64,000 nucleotides of DNA from Hymenobacter metallicola (GTDB taxonomy: Bacteria > Bacteroidota > Bacteroidia > Cytophagales > Hymenobacteraceae), in NCBI RefSeq assembly GCF_004745645.1, contig NZ_SRMB01000001.1, positions 1,426,001 through 1,490,000 of the forward strand. The letters run 5' to 3'. A model generated the notes under the pieces. It saw only the letters and a list, made by a program, of their open reading frames with translations, ran no database searches and was not told the DNA's origin. The translations under genes and the position numbers were made by a program. Position 1 is the first letter of the stretch; the number at the start of each line of letters is the position of its first letter. Positions 19,459 through 28,438 of the stretch are shown one piece after another.

Positions 19459-20622
19459 ATGCCCTTCCAGCCCAATCACCCTATTCCTTATGGGCGTCAA
19501 CATATCACTGACTCTGACATTCAGGTCGTCACGCAAACTCTGCAGTCCGATTTTCTAACGCAAGGACCGAAAGTAGGCGAGTTCGAGGAAAAGTTTGCTG
19601 CCTATATCGGGGCTCGCTACGCCGTGGCTGTCAGCAATGGCACGGCAGCCCTGCACTTGTGCACGCTGGCGCTGGGCGTGCAGCCAGGTCACCGGGTGAT
19701 TACCACACCTATCACCTTTGCCGCTTCGGCCAACTGTGTGCGTTACTGCGGTGGGGAAGTACACTTTGCCGATATTGACCCGGCCACAGCATTAATTGAT
19801 TTAAAGAAGGTTCGGGCGCTACTGGCGGCTCATCCTAAAGGCTATTTTCACGGTCTTATCCCGGTCGACTTTGCTGGCTTGCCAGTAAACCTGGAAGCAG
19901 CTCGGCAACTGGCCGACGAGTTTGGCCTCTGGATCATTGAGGATGCCTGCCACGCCCCGGGCGGCTTTTTCACCGACAGCCAGGGCCTAGAGCAGCGCTG
20001 TGGCAACGGGCAATTGGCTGATTTAGCTATTTTCTCTTTTCACCCCGTCAAGCACATTGCTACTGGTGAAGGGGGCATGGTTACCACCAATAACCCAGAG
20101 CTCTACGAAAAGCTACTGACGCTGCGCACGCACGGCATCACGAAGGACCCCGCCAGAATGCACCGCCACGATGGGGGCTGGTACATGGAAATGCAGACGC
20201 TAGGCTACAACTACCGCATCCCGGATATGCTCTGCGCCTTGGGTATCAATCAATTGGGACGAGCTGATGCGGGCTTGGCCCGCCGCCGCGAGTTGGCGGC
20301 CCGCTACAACCAAGCCTTTGCCAACGTGCCCGCCATTCGGTGTTTGGCTACTGCGCCGGGGCACGCCTATCACCTGTACATCATTCAGGTAGAGGACCGT
20401 AAAGGTCTGTACGACTTCTTGCGCACTAAGCAGATTTTTGCCCAGGTGCACTACATTCCGGTGCATACTATGCCGTATTATCAGGAACTGGGCTGGAATG
20501 AAGGCGACTTCCCGCTGGCTGAGCAGTATTACGCCCACTGCCTGAGCATCCCGATGTTCCCAACCCTGACTGATGAAGAGCAGCAGTATGTTATAGCCTG
20601 TATTCGGGAGTTTGTCGCATGA
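19459..20622 (+). CDS. pseC: UDP-4-amino-4,6-dideoxy-N-acetyl-beta-L-altrosamine transaminase
   Basis: The 387-residue DegT/DnrJ/EryC1/StrS aminotransferase opens PIPYGRQHITDSDI and carries SNGTAALHL (phosphate binding), EDACHAPGG, and the PLP lysine in SFHPVKHIATGEGGM. It transfers an amino group, usually from glutamate, to C4 of the PseB product. PLP is bound as an internal aldimine with the Lys of HPVKH. The ATG of the next gene overlaps its stop (ATGA at 19 kb spacing to pseB), so it heads the pseC-pseI operon. Length and motif order are normal for PseC. Confidence 0.93.
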   Translation: MPFQPNHPIPYGRQHITDSDIQVVTQTLQSDFLTQGPKVGEFEEKFAAYIGARYAVAVSNGTAALHLCTLALGVQPGHRVITTPITFAASANCVRYCGGEVHFADIDPATALIDLKKVRALLAAHPKGYFHGLIPVDFAGLPVNLEAARQLADEFGLWIIEDACHAPGGFFTDSQGLEQRCGNGQLADLAIFSFHPVKHIATGEGGMVTTNNPELYEKLLTLRTHGITKDPARMHRHDGGWYMEMQTLGYNYRIPDMLCALGINQLGRADAGLARRRELAARYNQAFANVPAIRCLATAPGHAYHLYIIQVEDRKGLYDFLRTKQIFAQVHYIPVHTMPYYQELGWNEGDFPLAEQYYAHCLSIPMFPTLTDEEQQYVIACIREFVA

Positions 20623-21356
20623 GCAAGGTCGGTATCGTATCCCAGGCCCGTATGGGCAGCACCCGGCTGGCGGGAAAAGTCCTGCTAACGGCCCGGGGCC
20701 GCAGCATGCTGGACTTTCACATTACCCGCCTGCAAGCTAGTGGACTACCTATTTTCTTAGCCACTACCACCTGCCCGGAGGACGACGTTCTGGAACAATG
20801 GGCCCAGCAGCACCAGGTGCCCTGCTACCGCGGCGACTCGGCCGACGTGTTGAGCCGCTACTACGAAACAGCCACGCAGTTTGGCCTCGACACCATTGTG
20901 CGCGTGACCTCCGATTGCCCCTTGATTGACGGGCAACTGATTGGCCAGGCCGTCCAACGTTACATATCCGCTGCCAATCCGCTGCTTTACCTGAGCAATG
21001 GCCTACAGCGCACCTTTCCGCGAGGGCTCGACTTTGAGGTTTTTTCGTATCACCTGCTCCGCCAGGCCCAGCAAAATGCGCAGAGTGAATCGGACCGGGA
21101 ACATGTCACGCCTTATATTCACCAGAATCGGTCGGGGAAGGTAGAGTTTGCGCATGTGGTGCACACCACTGATGCCAGCCGCTTCCGCATTACGCTGGAC
21201 ACGCCCGAAGACTGGGAGCTCATTCGAGTGCTGTTGGAGCAGTATCAGGCCGACTTATTATCCACCGAAGCCCTGATAAGGCTGCTGGAAGAACACCCTG
21301 AGTTGGTGGCCTTAAATGCGGCTATCGAGCAGAAAAAATACGATTTCACGAAGTAG
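20619..21356 (+). CDS. SpsF-type cytidylyltransferase, probable CMP-pseudaminic acid synthetase
   Basis: The 245-residue nucleotidyltransferase starts VGIVSQARMGSTRLAGKVL, the nucleotide-binding motif of SpsF-like proteins, and has YRGDSADVLSRYYE and VRVTSDCPLIDGQLI, where the Asp residues should bind metal. Canonical PseF proteins are NeuA-like and begin PARxGSK; this one is not. By its place between pseC and pseG it probably activates pseudaminic acid with CTP (inference). Its ATG overlaps the pseC stop by 4 nt, which indicates translational coupling. Confidence 0.85.
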   Translation: MSKVGIVSQARMGSTRLAGKVLLTARGRSMLDFHITRLQASGLPIFLATTTCPEDDVLEQWAQQHQVPCYRGDSADVLSRYYETATQFGLDTIVRVTSDCPLIDGQLIGQAVQRYISAANPLLYLSNGLQRTFPRGLDFEVFSYHLLRQAQQNAQSESDREHVTPYIHQNRSGKVEFAHVVHTTDASRFRITLDTPEDWELIRVLLEQYQADLLSTEALIRLLEEHPELVALNAAIEQKKYDFTK

Positions 21357-21394
21357 AGCCTTTTGTTACTTCTGTCACGGCAACTTCTAATTGT

Positions 21395-22423
21395 ATGCGT
21401 CTGCTTTTTCGCGCCGACGGGAACGCCACAATTGGGCTGGGGCACGTAGTTCGCTCCCTGGCCCTGGCCGACATGGTCCGGACGGTGGCGCCGTGCTGGT
21501 TTGCTATCCAGAATCCGTCGGCGGCCATCCGAGAATTGTTGCGTCAGGCTCAGGTTACGCTGCTAGAGCTGCCAGCCCAACCCATTGCTCAGGAAGCGGC
21601 TTATTTTGCCGCTCAAGTGCAACCAACCGACGTGGTGGTACTAGATGGCTACTCCTTTGATACGGCCTACCAGCACACGCTCCGGCGCAGCGGCTGTCGG
21701 CTGGCAGTCATCGACGACCTGCGAGCCTGGCCCACGCCAGCAGATTTGATTATTAACCATTCACCGGGTGTGACGCCTCTTATGTACCAGTCTAGGCCCG
21801 AAGCGCAGTTTTGCCTGGGCCCGGAGTATTCTCTGCTGCGTGCTCCATTTCTAAGGAACTTCCGCTTGCCCACGCCGCCAGTTCCCATTGCCAAAGTTCT
21901 CGTGTGCTTCGGTGGCGCCGATCCACAGCAATTCACAAGCCGGTTTCTGGCTGCACTATTACCCCTAGAAACGGTACAGGAAGTAGGCGTCGTTACCGGC
22001 AGTGCCTTCTCCAATACCCCACAACTGACCTATCTGGCTACCGGGTACCCGCAGAAGCAGGTAAATTTCTACCAAAATGCTTCCGCTTCAGCAATGGTGG
22101 CCCTGCTCCAGAACCATGATACTGTGGTGTGCCCGGCTAGCACGATTCTTATTGAAAGCCTATTTTTGGGCAAAGCTGCGGTGACCGGCTATTACGTGGA
22201 AAATCAGCAGCATTTGGCTACGTATGTACAGCAGCACGAACAGGCTTTTTCTTTGGGTGATTTAACCAATATCGCAGCCGACGACTTACAAGGCTTTCTC
22301 ACCCAGGCCCTTTACTACCTAGAGCATCATCCTCGCCAACCCTACGTGCTAAAGCCTGGCCAGCAACGGTTAGAGGCAGCGTTTCGCCGTTTGCTACCTA
22401 CTGGCCCCAAAGTAGTGCCGTAG
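21395..22423 (+). CDS. pseG: UDP-2,4-diacetamido-2,4,6-trideoxy-beta-L-altropyranose hydrolase
   Basis: The 342-residue GT-B-fold hydrolase begins FRADGNATIGLGHVVRSLALAD, the PseG signature with the His used in UDP release. It contains VLDGYSFDTAYQ, VCFGGADPQQFT and a late CPASTILIESLFLGK matching the UDP-binding domain. It removes UDP from the diacetamido sugar by C-O bond cleavage, giving the substrate for PseI. It is not fused to PseH, which follows 26 bp later as a separate gene. Confidence 0.92.
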   Translation: MRLLFRADGNATIGLGHVVRSLALADMVRTVAPCWFAIQNPSAAIRELLRQAQVTLLELPAQPIAQEAAYFAAQVQPTDVVVLDGYSFDTAYQHTLRRSGCRLAVIDDLRAWPTPADLIINHSPGVTPLMYQSRPEAQFCLGPEYSLLRAPFLRNFRLPTPPVPIAKVLVCFGGADPQQFTSRFLAALLPLETVQEVGVVTGSAFSNTPQLTYLATGYPQKQVNFYQNASASAMVALLQNHDTVVCPASTILIESLFLGKAAVTGYYVENQQHLATYVQQHEQAFSLGDLTNIAADDLQGFLTQALYYLEHHPRQPYVLKPGQQRLEAAFRRLLPTGPKVVP

Positions 22424-22449
22424 AATCCAAAGTCGGTTATCTTTACCCA

Positions 22450-23022
22450 ATGGAAGAAACAGCCCTGATCCACCTAAGCAAGCCCTATGTTTCGGAGCGC
22501 CTGCTGTTGCGCAGCCTCAGGCCGTCGGATATCGACGATGCTTTCCTGAGCTGGTTTCAGGATGAGGACCTGATGCGGTTTTACACCAATTCCCGTCAGA
22601 CTCACACCCGCGAGTCGCTGCTACAGAGCATAGAGCAGGGCGTTGCCTCCGGCACGGTCTACGTTTTTGCCATCATCGACCGGGAAACGAATGCCTGCAT
22701 CGGCACCATTAAAGTGGGGCCCATCAATCGCGACCACAAGATTTCAGATTTAGTGGTGCTCATCGGTGACCGGCGCTTCCACGGTAAGGGTTTGGCTATC
22801 GAAGCCATTCGGTTGGGCAACGCCATTGCCTTCGAGGAGTTTGGCATTCGCAAGCTATTCGGGGGTATGTTTGAAACCAACCAAAGCTCTTACAAAGCCT
22901 ACACCCGGGCCGGCTGGGTCGAGGAAGGCCGCCTCAAAGGCCATTACTTAGTGGATAACGAGCCCATTGACCGGATTCTGGTGGCCTGCTTCAACCCCGC
23001 ATTTTTCCCGGCTTCCGCCTAA
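22450..23022 (+). CDS. pseH: PseH-type GNAT N-acetyltransferase
   Basis: The 190-residue GNAT protein has SERLLLRSLRPSDID near the start, FYTNSRQTHTRESLL, a GTIKVGPINRDHKISDLVVLIGD strand pair, and the acetyl-CoA loop RRFHGKGLAIEAI. These agree with acetyltransferases that act on UDP-4-amino-4,6-dideoxy sugars. It should acetylate the C4 amine made by PseC, before PseG acts. TATCTTTA 14 bp before the ATG resembles a -7 element, but the gene is most likely co-transcribed. Confidence 0.87.
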   Translation: MEETALIHLSKPYVSERLLLRSLRPSDIDDAFLSWFQDEDLMRFYTNSRQTHTRESLLQSIEQGVASGTVYVFAIIDRETNACIGTIKVGPINRDHKISDLVVLIGDRRFHGKGLAIEAIRLGNAIAFEEFGIRKLFGGMFETNQSSYKAYTRAGWVEEGRLKGHYLVDNEPIDRILVACFNPAFFPASA

Positions 23023-23048
23023 GCGGGAATTCTCTTGTTTTGCAACCC

Positions 23049-24092
23049 ATGTCTACTGTTTCAATAGGAGGCCGCCTCGTCGGCCCCGACCAGCCCCCAT
23101 TTATTATTGCCGAGCTCAGTGGCAACCACAACCATTCCTTGGAACGGGGGCTAGCTATTGTGGATGCTATGGCGGCTGCCGGTGCCCACGCCATTAAGCT
23201 CCAGACGTACACAGCTGATACCATGACGCTGCCCGGCGTGCACCGGATTGAAGACCCAAACTCTCTGTGGTATGGCCGTGAACTGCACGAGTTGTACCAG
23301 GAAGCCCATACGCCCTGGGAATGGCACAAGCCTTTATTTGACCGCGCTAAAGCGCACGGAATGTTAGCCTTCAGCTCGCCTTTCGACGAAACTGCCGTCG
23401 ACTTTCTGGAGACGCTTGACGTGCCAGCCTACAAGATTGCCTCCTTCGAGAATACTGACTGGCCCCTGCTTCGACGGGTGGCCGCTACGGGCAAACCCGT
23501 TATCATGAGCACGGGAGCTAGCACGCTGGCCGAAGTGGCCGAAGGGGTAGCAGTGCTACAGGAAGCCGGCTGTGGCGAACTAGTGTTGCTGAAATGCACT
23601 AGCACGTACCCGGCTACTCCGCAAAATACCAACCTGCGTACTATTGCCCATCTTACCCAATTGTTTCCCTCCTACCCCATTGGACTTTCCGACCATACGA
23701 TGGGCGTAGGGGCCGCAGTAGCGGCTGTAGCACTTGGCGCGAGTGTAGTGGAAAAGCACGTAACCCTGCGCCGGGCCGACGGTGGCGTTGATTCGGCCTT
23801 CTCTCTGGAGCCGGAAGAAGTTGCCCTGTTAGTAACTGAAACAGAGCGTGCCTGGCAGGCATTGGGGCAAATCCAATATGGCGTACAGCGGGCTGAGCAA
23901 AACAGTCGTCTCTACAAGCGCTCCTTATATATAGCCCAGCCTATTAAGGCGGGCGAGGTCTTCACTAAGGAAAATTTACGTGTCGTACGTCCCGGTGATG
24001 GCCTGCCTCCGCGTTATTATGATCAATTACTAGGTAAGCCGGCTCGCCAAGATCTTAAAGCAGGTACACCCCTTACCTGGGACGCACTCTAA
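23049..24092 (+). CDS. pseI: Pseudaminic acid synthase
   Basis: The 347-residue protein has the NeuB-type TIM barrel: FIIAELSGNHNHSLERG, AIKLQTYTADTMTLPG, FSSPFDETAVDFLE, KIASFE, and SDHTMGVGAAVAAVALGA with VVEKHVTL. It ends with a SAF (antifreeze-like) domain, GEVFTKENLRVVRPGDGLPP. It condenses the free sugar from PseG with phosphoenolpyruvate to give pseudaminic acid. ATG at 23049 was chosen over TTG at 23040. The related NeuB and LegI share this fold; the neighbouring PseB and PseC make pseudaminic acid the likely product. Confidence 0.92.
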   Translation: MSTVSIGGRLVGPDQPPFIIAELSGNHNHSLERGLAIVDAMAAAGAHAIKLQTYTADTMTLPGVHRIEDPNSLWYGRELHELYQEAHTPWEWHKPLFDRAKAHGMLAFSSPFDETAVDFLETLDVPAYKIASFENTDWPLLRRVAATGKPVIMSTGASTLAEVAEGVAVLQEAGCGELVLLKCTSTYPATPQNTNLRTIAHLTQLFPSYPIGLSDHTMGVGAAVAAVALGASVVEKHVTLRRADGGVDSAFSLEPEEVALLVTETERAWQALGQIQYGVQRAEQNSRLYKRSLYIAQPIKAGEVFTKENLRVVRPGDGLPPRYYDQLLGKPARQDLKAGTPLTWDAL

Positions 24093-24102
24093 CGATACTA
24101 CT

Positions 24103-25410
24103 GTGCTTCTGGCTTCCGTGGTAGTGCGCACCCGCGATATTTTGCAGCTTCGCTTTACTGAGTTATTTGCGTCGCTGCCGTCTCGTACGCTTGCCTCTAT
24201 CTCCCCCCCCAGCCCATTCCGCCGCCTGGCCAAAGTAGCCGGCTACGCGGCTTTGCGGCTGGTGGGCAACGTGTTCCAGCCTATTCGTAACCGGGAGGAG
24301 CTCCATGGCAAGGTGTGGCTCTACGCGGTGAGCCAGAACAACTACGAAGCCTTGCACTTTATCCGGGCGGCCCGGGAGGACAGCGTACTCGTGGCCGGGC
24401 AGAGCAAGGAAATCGGGCGCTATAACGCCGTGGTAAACCGGCTTTCCTTACGCCGTAAGCTGCTGTATTACTGGCAGTTTCCCGCGGTATTACTCGGCTT
24501 ATGGCACACGGAGGGCCGGCGGGCCTGGCGTTTTTTTGATTTGATTTTCAATGCGGTAGGCTACTACGAGGTGTATGTGCGGGCCCTGCGCCACTACCGG
24601 CCCCGGGCCATTGTGTTTGCCAACGACCACAACGACGACGCCCGGGCCCTACTGCTGGCCGCCCGAGCCTGCGGGGTGCCAACGGCCTACGTGCAGCACG
24701 CCAGCGTGAGCACCAACTTCCCGCCCCTGGGCTTTGACTTAAACTTGCTGGAAGGCCAGGATGCCCTGGATAAGTACCGGCAGTGCGGCCCCGTGCGCGG
24801 CCAAGTAGCACTAGTCGGCATGCCCAAGGCCGATGCCTTTTTGGCCAGGAGAAACCAGCGCCCCACCGCGCAGCGCGTGGGCATAGCCATTAATACCTTG
24901 GATGAAACGGAGGCCGTAACGGCCGCGCTGGCGTACGTGGTGCCGATGTTTCCCGACCTGACGTTTACCTTTCGGCCTCACCCGGGCGACCGGCGAGACT
25001 TCGACTTTTTGCGCCAGCAGCATCCGCAGCTACTCTTCTCCGATGCCCGCCAGCAAAACGTTTTCGAGTTTTTAAGCCAGCAGGATTCCCTGATTGCGGC
25101 CGACACCAGCACCCACCTCGAGGCCGTGCTGTTAAATGTGGCCAGTATTTACTTTCGGTTTGGCACCCACGGTGTGGCCGACGACTATTACGGCTACGTG
25201 GCCCATGGCCTTGCCGAGCGGGCCCGGACATTGCCAGAGTTGGGGGAGGCTCTTCGGCGCTACCAACAGCACAAGCCCGCCGACCTGTACCGGCGGGCCG
25301 CCTACTACAACGCCACGCTGGGCACCGCCGAGGAAGGCCACAGTCAGCAGCGGGCGTTGCGGCGGCTGAGCCAGTGGCTGGATGCTCAGTCGCCCCAGCA
25401 GCCGGCCTGA
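24103..25410 (+). CDS. Unassigned GT-B-like protein, candidate pseudaminic acid transferase
   Basis: The protein has 435 residues and is not a recognised named family member. Its second half looks like a GT-B nucleotide-sugar domain of the glycerophosphotransferase/sialyltransferase sort: TAYVQHASVSTNFPPL, VALVGMPKADAFL, FTFRPHPGDRRD and LIAADTSTHLEAVLLNV. The RPHP motif is common where CMP- or CDP-linked donors are bound. The start is GTG at 24103, 10 bp after pseI, so it is surely co-transcribed. Its place directly after the CMP-sugar pathway suggests that it adds pseudaminic acid to the glycan (inference). No membrane segment or signal peptide is evident. Confidence 0.7.
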   Translation: MLLASVVVRTRDILQLRFTELFASLPSRTLASISPPSPFRRLAKVAGYAALRLVGNVFQPIRNREELHGKVWLYAVSQNNYEALHFIRAAREDSVLVAGQSKEIGRYNAVVNRLSLRRKLLYYWQFPAVLLGLWHTEGRRAWRFFDLIFNAVGYYEVYVRALRHYRPRAIVFANDHNDDARALLLAARACGVPTAYVQHASVSTNFPPLGFDLNLLEGQDALDKYRQCGPVRGQVALVGMPKADAFLARRNQRPTAQRVGIAINTLDETEAVTAALAYVVPMFPDLTFTFRPHPGDRRDFDFLRQQHPQLLFSDARQQNVFEFLSQQDSLIAADTSTHLEAVLLNVASIYFRFGTHGVADDYYGYVAHGLAERARTLPELGEALRRYQQHKPADLYRRAAYYNATLGTAEEGHSQQRALRRLSQWLDAQSPQQPA

Positions 25411-25468
25411 TACTTCTTGGCAAAGGCTGGGTGGTGGGCCGGGCCCCTTTCTCGTACTTTGCGCTCCT

Positions 25469-26830
25469 ATGCTGCCACCCCTTCCTTCCTCTGTTTCCGT
25501 GCCGGTCGAAGCCCGCTTGGCGTACGTGCTACACCACTTTCGGCTGGCGTATCCGACGGCGCCGGCGGTAACCGTAGGCTATGCTGACTCCCGCCCCCAG
25601 GTAGAAGTAACCGAAGGGGGTGGGGAATTTTTCACGCAGCTACTGCCCTACCCGGCCCTGCCTACTTACCGCCAATGGCGGGGCCGCCGCCTGCCGTTCT
25701 TTTTCGATGTGGAGCCCGCAAAGCCTTTGCTGGAAGTGCTGCCCGATAACCGGGCCCTGATTGGCGCTGATATTATTTCCGCCGCTTTCTATTTGCTGAG
25801 CGGCTGGCAGGAGTTTTTTTCCGACGAACGGGACCGGCACGGGCGCTTTCCGTACGCGGCCAGCGTACAGCACCGCTACGGGTTTGTGGATGTGCCCGTG
25901 GTGAACTACTACTTCGACATACTGAAAACGGCGGTAGAACACACGACGGGCGCGGTGCTGCAACCCCGCCGCTGGCCCAATGACACCCCTTGGGCAGCCT
26001 TTATCACCCACGATATCGACAACCTGTACAGCGCCTGGAAAAATCCGGCCAAAGCCGCCCTGCAGGGCCGCGACTGGCTGGGCCTGGGCCGGCAGGTGTG
26101 GCAGCATTTCACCCAGCCCGATGCCTGGGACAATCTGGCCCTGGTGCGGCAAACGGTGGCTGACTATGGAGCCAAAAGCACGTTTTTCATTTTGCCTGAG
26201 CATCGGCCCGGGGCCAATGGCACTCCCAATGCCGATTATGCCGTGGAAAAAGTATGGGCCCGGATTGGACCGGCCATTGGCGAGGCGGAAGTCGGGCTGC
26301 ACGGCAGCATCGGTCGGGCCCGGGAAGGCAGTAACCTGAAAGCGGAGGAGCACCGACTGCAGCGCTGCAGCCAGGGGCCGGTTAAGGGCATTCGGTTTCA
26401 TTACCTGGGCTGGGAGCCGCGCATCACGCCCGGCATCGTGCACACACTGGATTTCGATTACGACACGACCCTGGGCTTTGCCGAGCACTTCGGATTTCGC
26501 CACTCCTACTGCCTGCCCTTTCACCTGTTCGATTTCACCGCGGGCCGGGCGTATGATTTTCTCGAAATTCCGCTCAACGTGATGGACGCCACGCTTTTTC
26601 ACCCCCACTACCTGCAGCTGGCGCCCAACCAAGTCCTGCCGGCACTGCAGCCGATGCTCGAGGAGATTGAGCGGTTTGGTGGGGTCTGCACGGTGCTGTG
26701 GCATAATGAGAACTTCGACCCAGCCAACGAGCAGAATGGCCCGCGTGAGTTCCACACCATCATGACCTACCTTCGCAGCCGCAACGTGACCTTTGTCAAC
26801 GGGGCGGATATTTGCGCGACGGTGCAGTAG
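25469..26830 (+). CDS. Polysaccharide deacetylase-like protein
   Basis: The 453-residue protein has an N-terminal DUF7033-like half (FFFDVEPAKPLLEVLP, LSGWQEFFSDERDRHGRFP) and a NodB-like half. In the latter, FITHDIDN supplies the HD pair, GLHGSIG a metal His, and VLWHNENF a late His. It should remove acetyl or similar groups from a glycan. No signal peptide is visible, so it may act on a cytoplasmic precursor. ATG at 25469 is preferred because TACTTTG at 25455-25461 lies just upstream and an earlier start would overlap the preceding gene by 29 bp. Confidence 0.85.
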   Translation: MLPPLPSSVSVPVEARLAYVLHHFRLAYPTAPAVTVGYADSRPQVEVTEGGGEFFTQLLPYPALPTYRQWRGRRLPFFFDVEPAKPLLEVLPDNRALIGADIISAAFYLLSGWQEFFSDERDRHGRFPYAASVQHRYGFVDVPVVNYYFDILKTAVEHTTGAVLQPRRWPNDTPWAAFITHDIDNLYSAWKNPAKAALQGRDWLGLGRQVWQHFTQPDAWDNLALVRQTVADYGAKSTFFILPEHRPGANGTPNADYAVEKVWARIGPAIGEAEVGLHGSIGRAREGSNLKAEEHRLQRCSQGPVKGIRFHYLGWEPRITPGIVHTLDFDYDTTLGFAEHFGFRHSYCLPFHLFDFTAGRAYDFLEIPLNVMDATLFHPHYLQLAPNQVLPALQPMLEEIERFGGVCTVLWHNENFDPANEQNGPREFHTIMTYLRSRNVTFVNGADICATVQ

Positions 26831-26882
26831 CAGAGCCCACGGGCTCACTCAAGCACCCTTCTACACACTAGCACATCGACTC

Positions 26883-28361
26883 TTGGGTATCGTTCAGCGG
26901 CAAGGGCTGCGTAACACCATCATTTCCTACTGCGGACTGGCGCTGGGCTTTGTTAACACGGCCTTTCTGCTGCCTTCGCTGCTGGCCCCGGCCCAACTCG
27001 GCCTGACCACCCTGCTGGTGTCCATTGCCACGATCTACGCGCAGTTTTCGGCCTTTGGCTTTGCCAGCGTGGGTATTCGATTCTTTCCCTATTTCCGCAA
27101 CCCCGCAGCCGGGCACCACGGCTTTCTACCCTTTCTGCTGGGGCTGCCCATGGTGGGCCTGGTGCTGAGCACGGCCCTGTACCTGCTGGGCAAGCCGCTG
27201 ATTCTGGCCCAGTACGAGCCGCAAGACGTGGCGATGCTCACCCCTTTCTACGGCTGGGTTAGCCTGCTGGCGCTGTTTACGCTGCTGTATTCCTTGCAGG
27301 ACGCCTACCTGAAAGGCCTGTATCACACGGCTTTCTCCTCGTTTTTACAAGACATCGTGCTGCGCGTGCTTATTGCGGGGCTGGCCCTGCTTTATGGCAA
27401 AGGCGTGGTCGAATTTCACGAGTTTGTGCTCGGCTACATTGGCCTCTACGGCGCTATTTCCCTGCTGCTGACGGGCTATCTGGCCTACATCGGCGAGTTG
27501 CATCTGCGGCCTACGCGGGCGGCGCTGCGAGTGCGCCCCGTCGGCGAGATTGTGCGCTTCGGCGGGTTTGCCCTGCTTTCCAGCCTGTCGGGCAGCATCC
27601 TGGGGTTTATCGACTCCTGGATGGTGGGCGCCCAGATTAGCCTGGCTGCGGCGGGTGTTTATGGCATTGCCTACAACATCAGCACGGCCCTGACAATTCC
27701 GGCCCGCTCCCTCAACAAGATTGCCTTCCCCCTGCTGGCCCAGTACTGGAAAGACCAGGACCTGCCGCGCATGGCCGACTTCTACCGCGACACCACCCGG
27801 CTCAACACGATTCTGGGCTGCTACTTGGCCCTGGGCATTGGCCTGAACCTGGACTTTATTTATTCGCTGATCAAAAACCCGGTCTATGCCACGGGTACTA
27901 CGGCGGTGCTCCTGCTGCTGGCCGGCCGCCTGTTCGACGGCATTACGGGCGTCAATGGACTCATCGTCGTCACGTCGCCGCGCTACCGCTACGACTTGGT
28001 TTTCAACCTGTCGCTGGCCGGCTGCACGGTGCTGCTCAACCGCCTGCTGATTGCCCGGCTGGGTATTACGGGCTCGGCGCTGGCTACGCTGGTAGCCATT
28101 GTGAGCATCAATACGGTCCGGACCTGGTTTGTGTGGTATAGCTACCGACTGCAGCCCTTCACCTGGCGCATCCCGCTTATTTTACTCGTGGCCGCCGGCT
28201 CGGGCCTACTCGTGTGGCTGCTACCCGCGCTGCCTTCCAAGCTGCTGACCATGCTGCTGCGCGGCACCTTGCTCACGGCGCTCTACGGCGGCGCCCTGCT
28301 CCTGCTCGGGCTGGTACCCGAAGCGCAGCCGCTGCTGCGCAAAGTGCTACGACGCGGCTAA
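26883..28361 (+). CDS. Wzx-type polysaccharide flippase
   Basis: This polytopic membrane protein of about 492 residues has roughly 12-14 hydrophobic segments, beginning GIVQRQGLRNTIISYCGLALGFVNT, the usual N-terminus of Bacteroidota lipopolysaccharide flippases of the MOP superfamily. It should move a lipid-linked oligosaccharide across the inner membrane. TTG at 26883 is taken as start because no ATG or GTG is present before the first helix. An upstream TTG at 26793 would overlap the deacetylase gene. It is the last gene of the glycan locus and is closed by a terminator. Confidence 0.87.
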   Translation: MGIVQRQGLRNTIISYCGLALGFVNTAFLLPSLLAPAQLGLTTLLVSIATIYAQFSAFGFASVGIRFFPYFRNPAAGHHGFLPFLLGLPMVGLVLSTALYLLGKPLILAQYEPQDVAMLTPFYGWVSLLALFTLLYSLQDAYLKGLYHTAFSSFLQDIVLRVLIAGLALLYGKGVVEFHEFVLGYIGLYGAISLLLTGYLAYIGELHLRPTRAALRVRPVGEIVRFGGFALLSSLSGSILGFIDSWMVGAQISLAAAGVYGIAYNISTALTIPARSLNKIAFPLLAQYWKDQDLPRMADFYRDTTRLNTILGCYLALGIGLNLDFIYSLIKNPVYATGTTAVLLLLAGRLFDGITGVNGLIVVTSPRYRYDLVFNLSLAGCTVLLNRLLIARLGITGSALATLVAIVSINTVRTWFVWYSYRLQPFTWRIPLILLVAAGSGLLVWLLPALPSKLLTMLLRGTLLTALYGGALLLLGLVPEAQPLLRKVLRRG

Positions 28362-28383
28362 GTTTTGAGGCCGTGGCCAAATC

Positions 28384-28424
28384 CAAAAGCCCTGCTACGC
28401 TTCGGCGCGGCAGGGCTTTTTTAT
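28384..28424. terminator. Bidirectional intrinsic terminator
   Basis: AAAAGCCCTGC and GCAGGGCTTTTTT form the stem, with an inner CGC/GCG part, between the convergent flippase and permease genes. Confidence 0.9.
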
Positions 28425-28438
28425 ATTCTCAACCGTAC

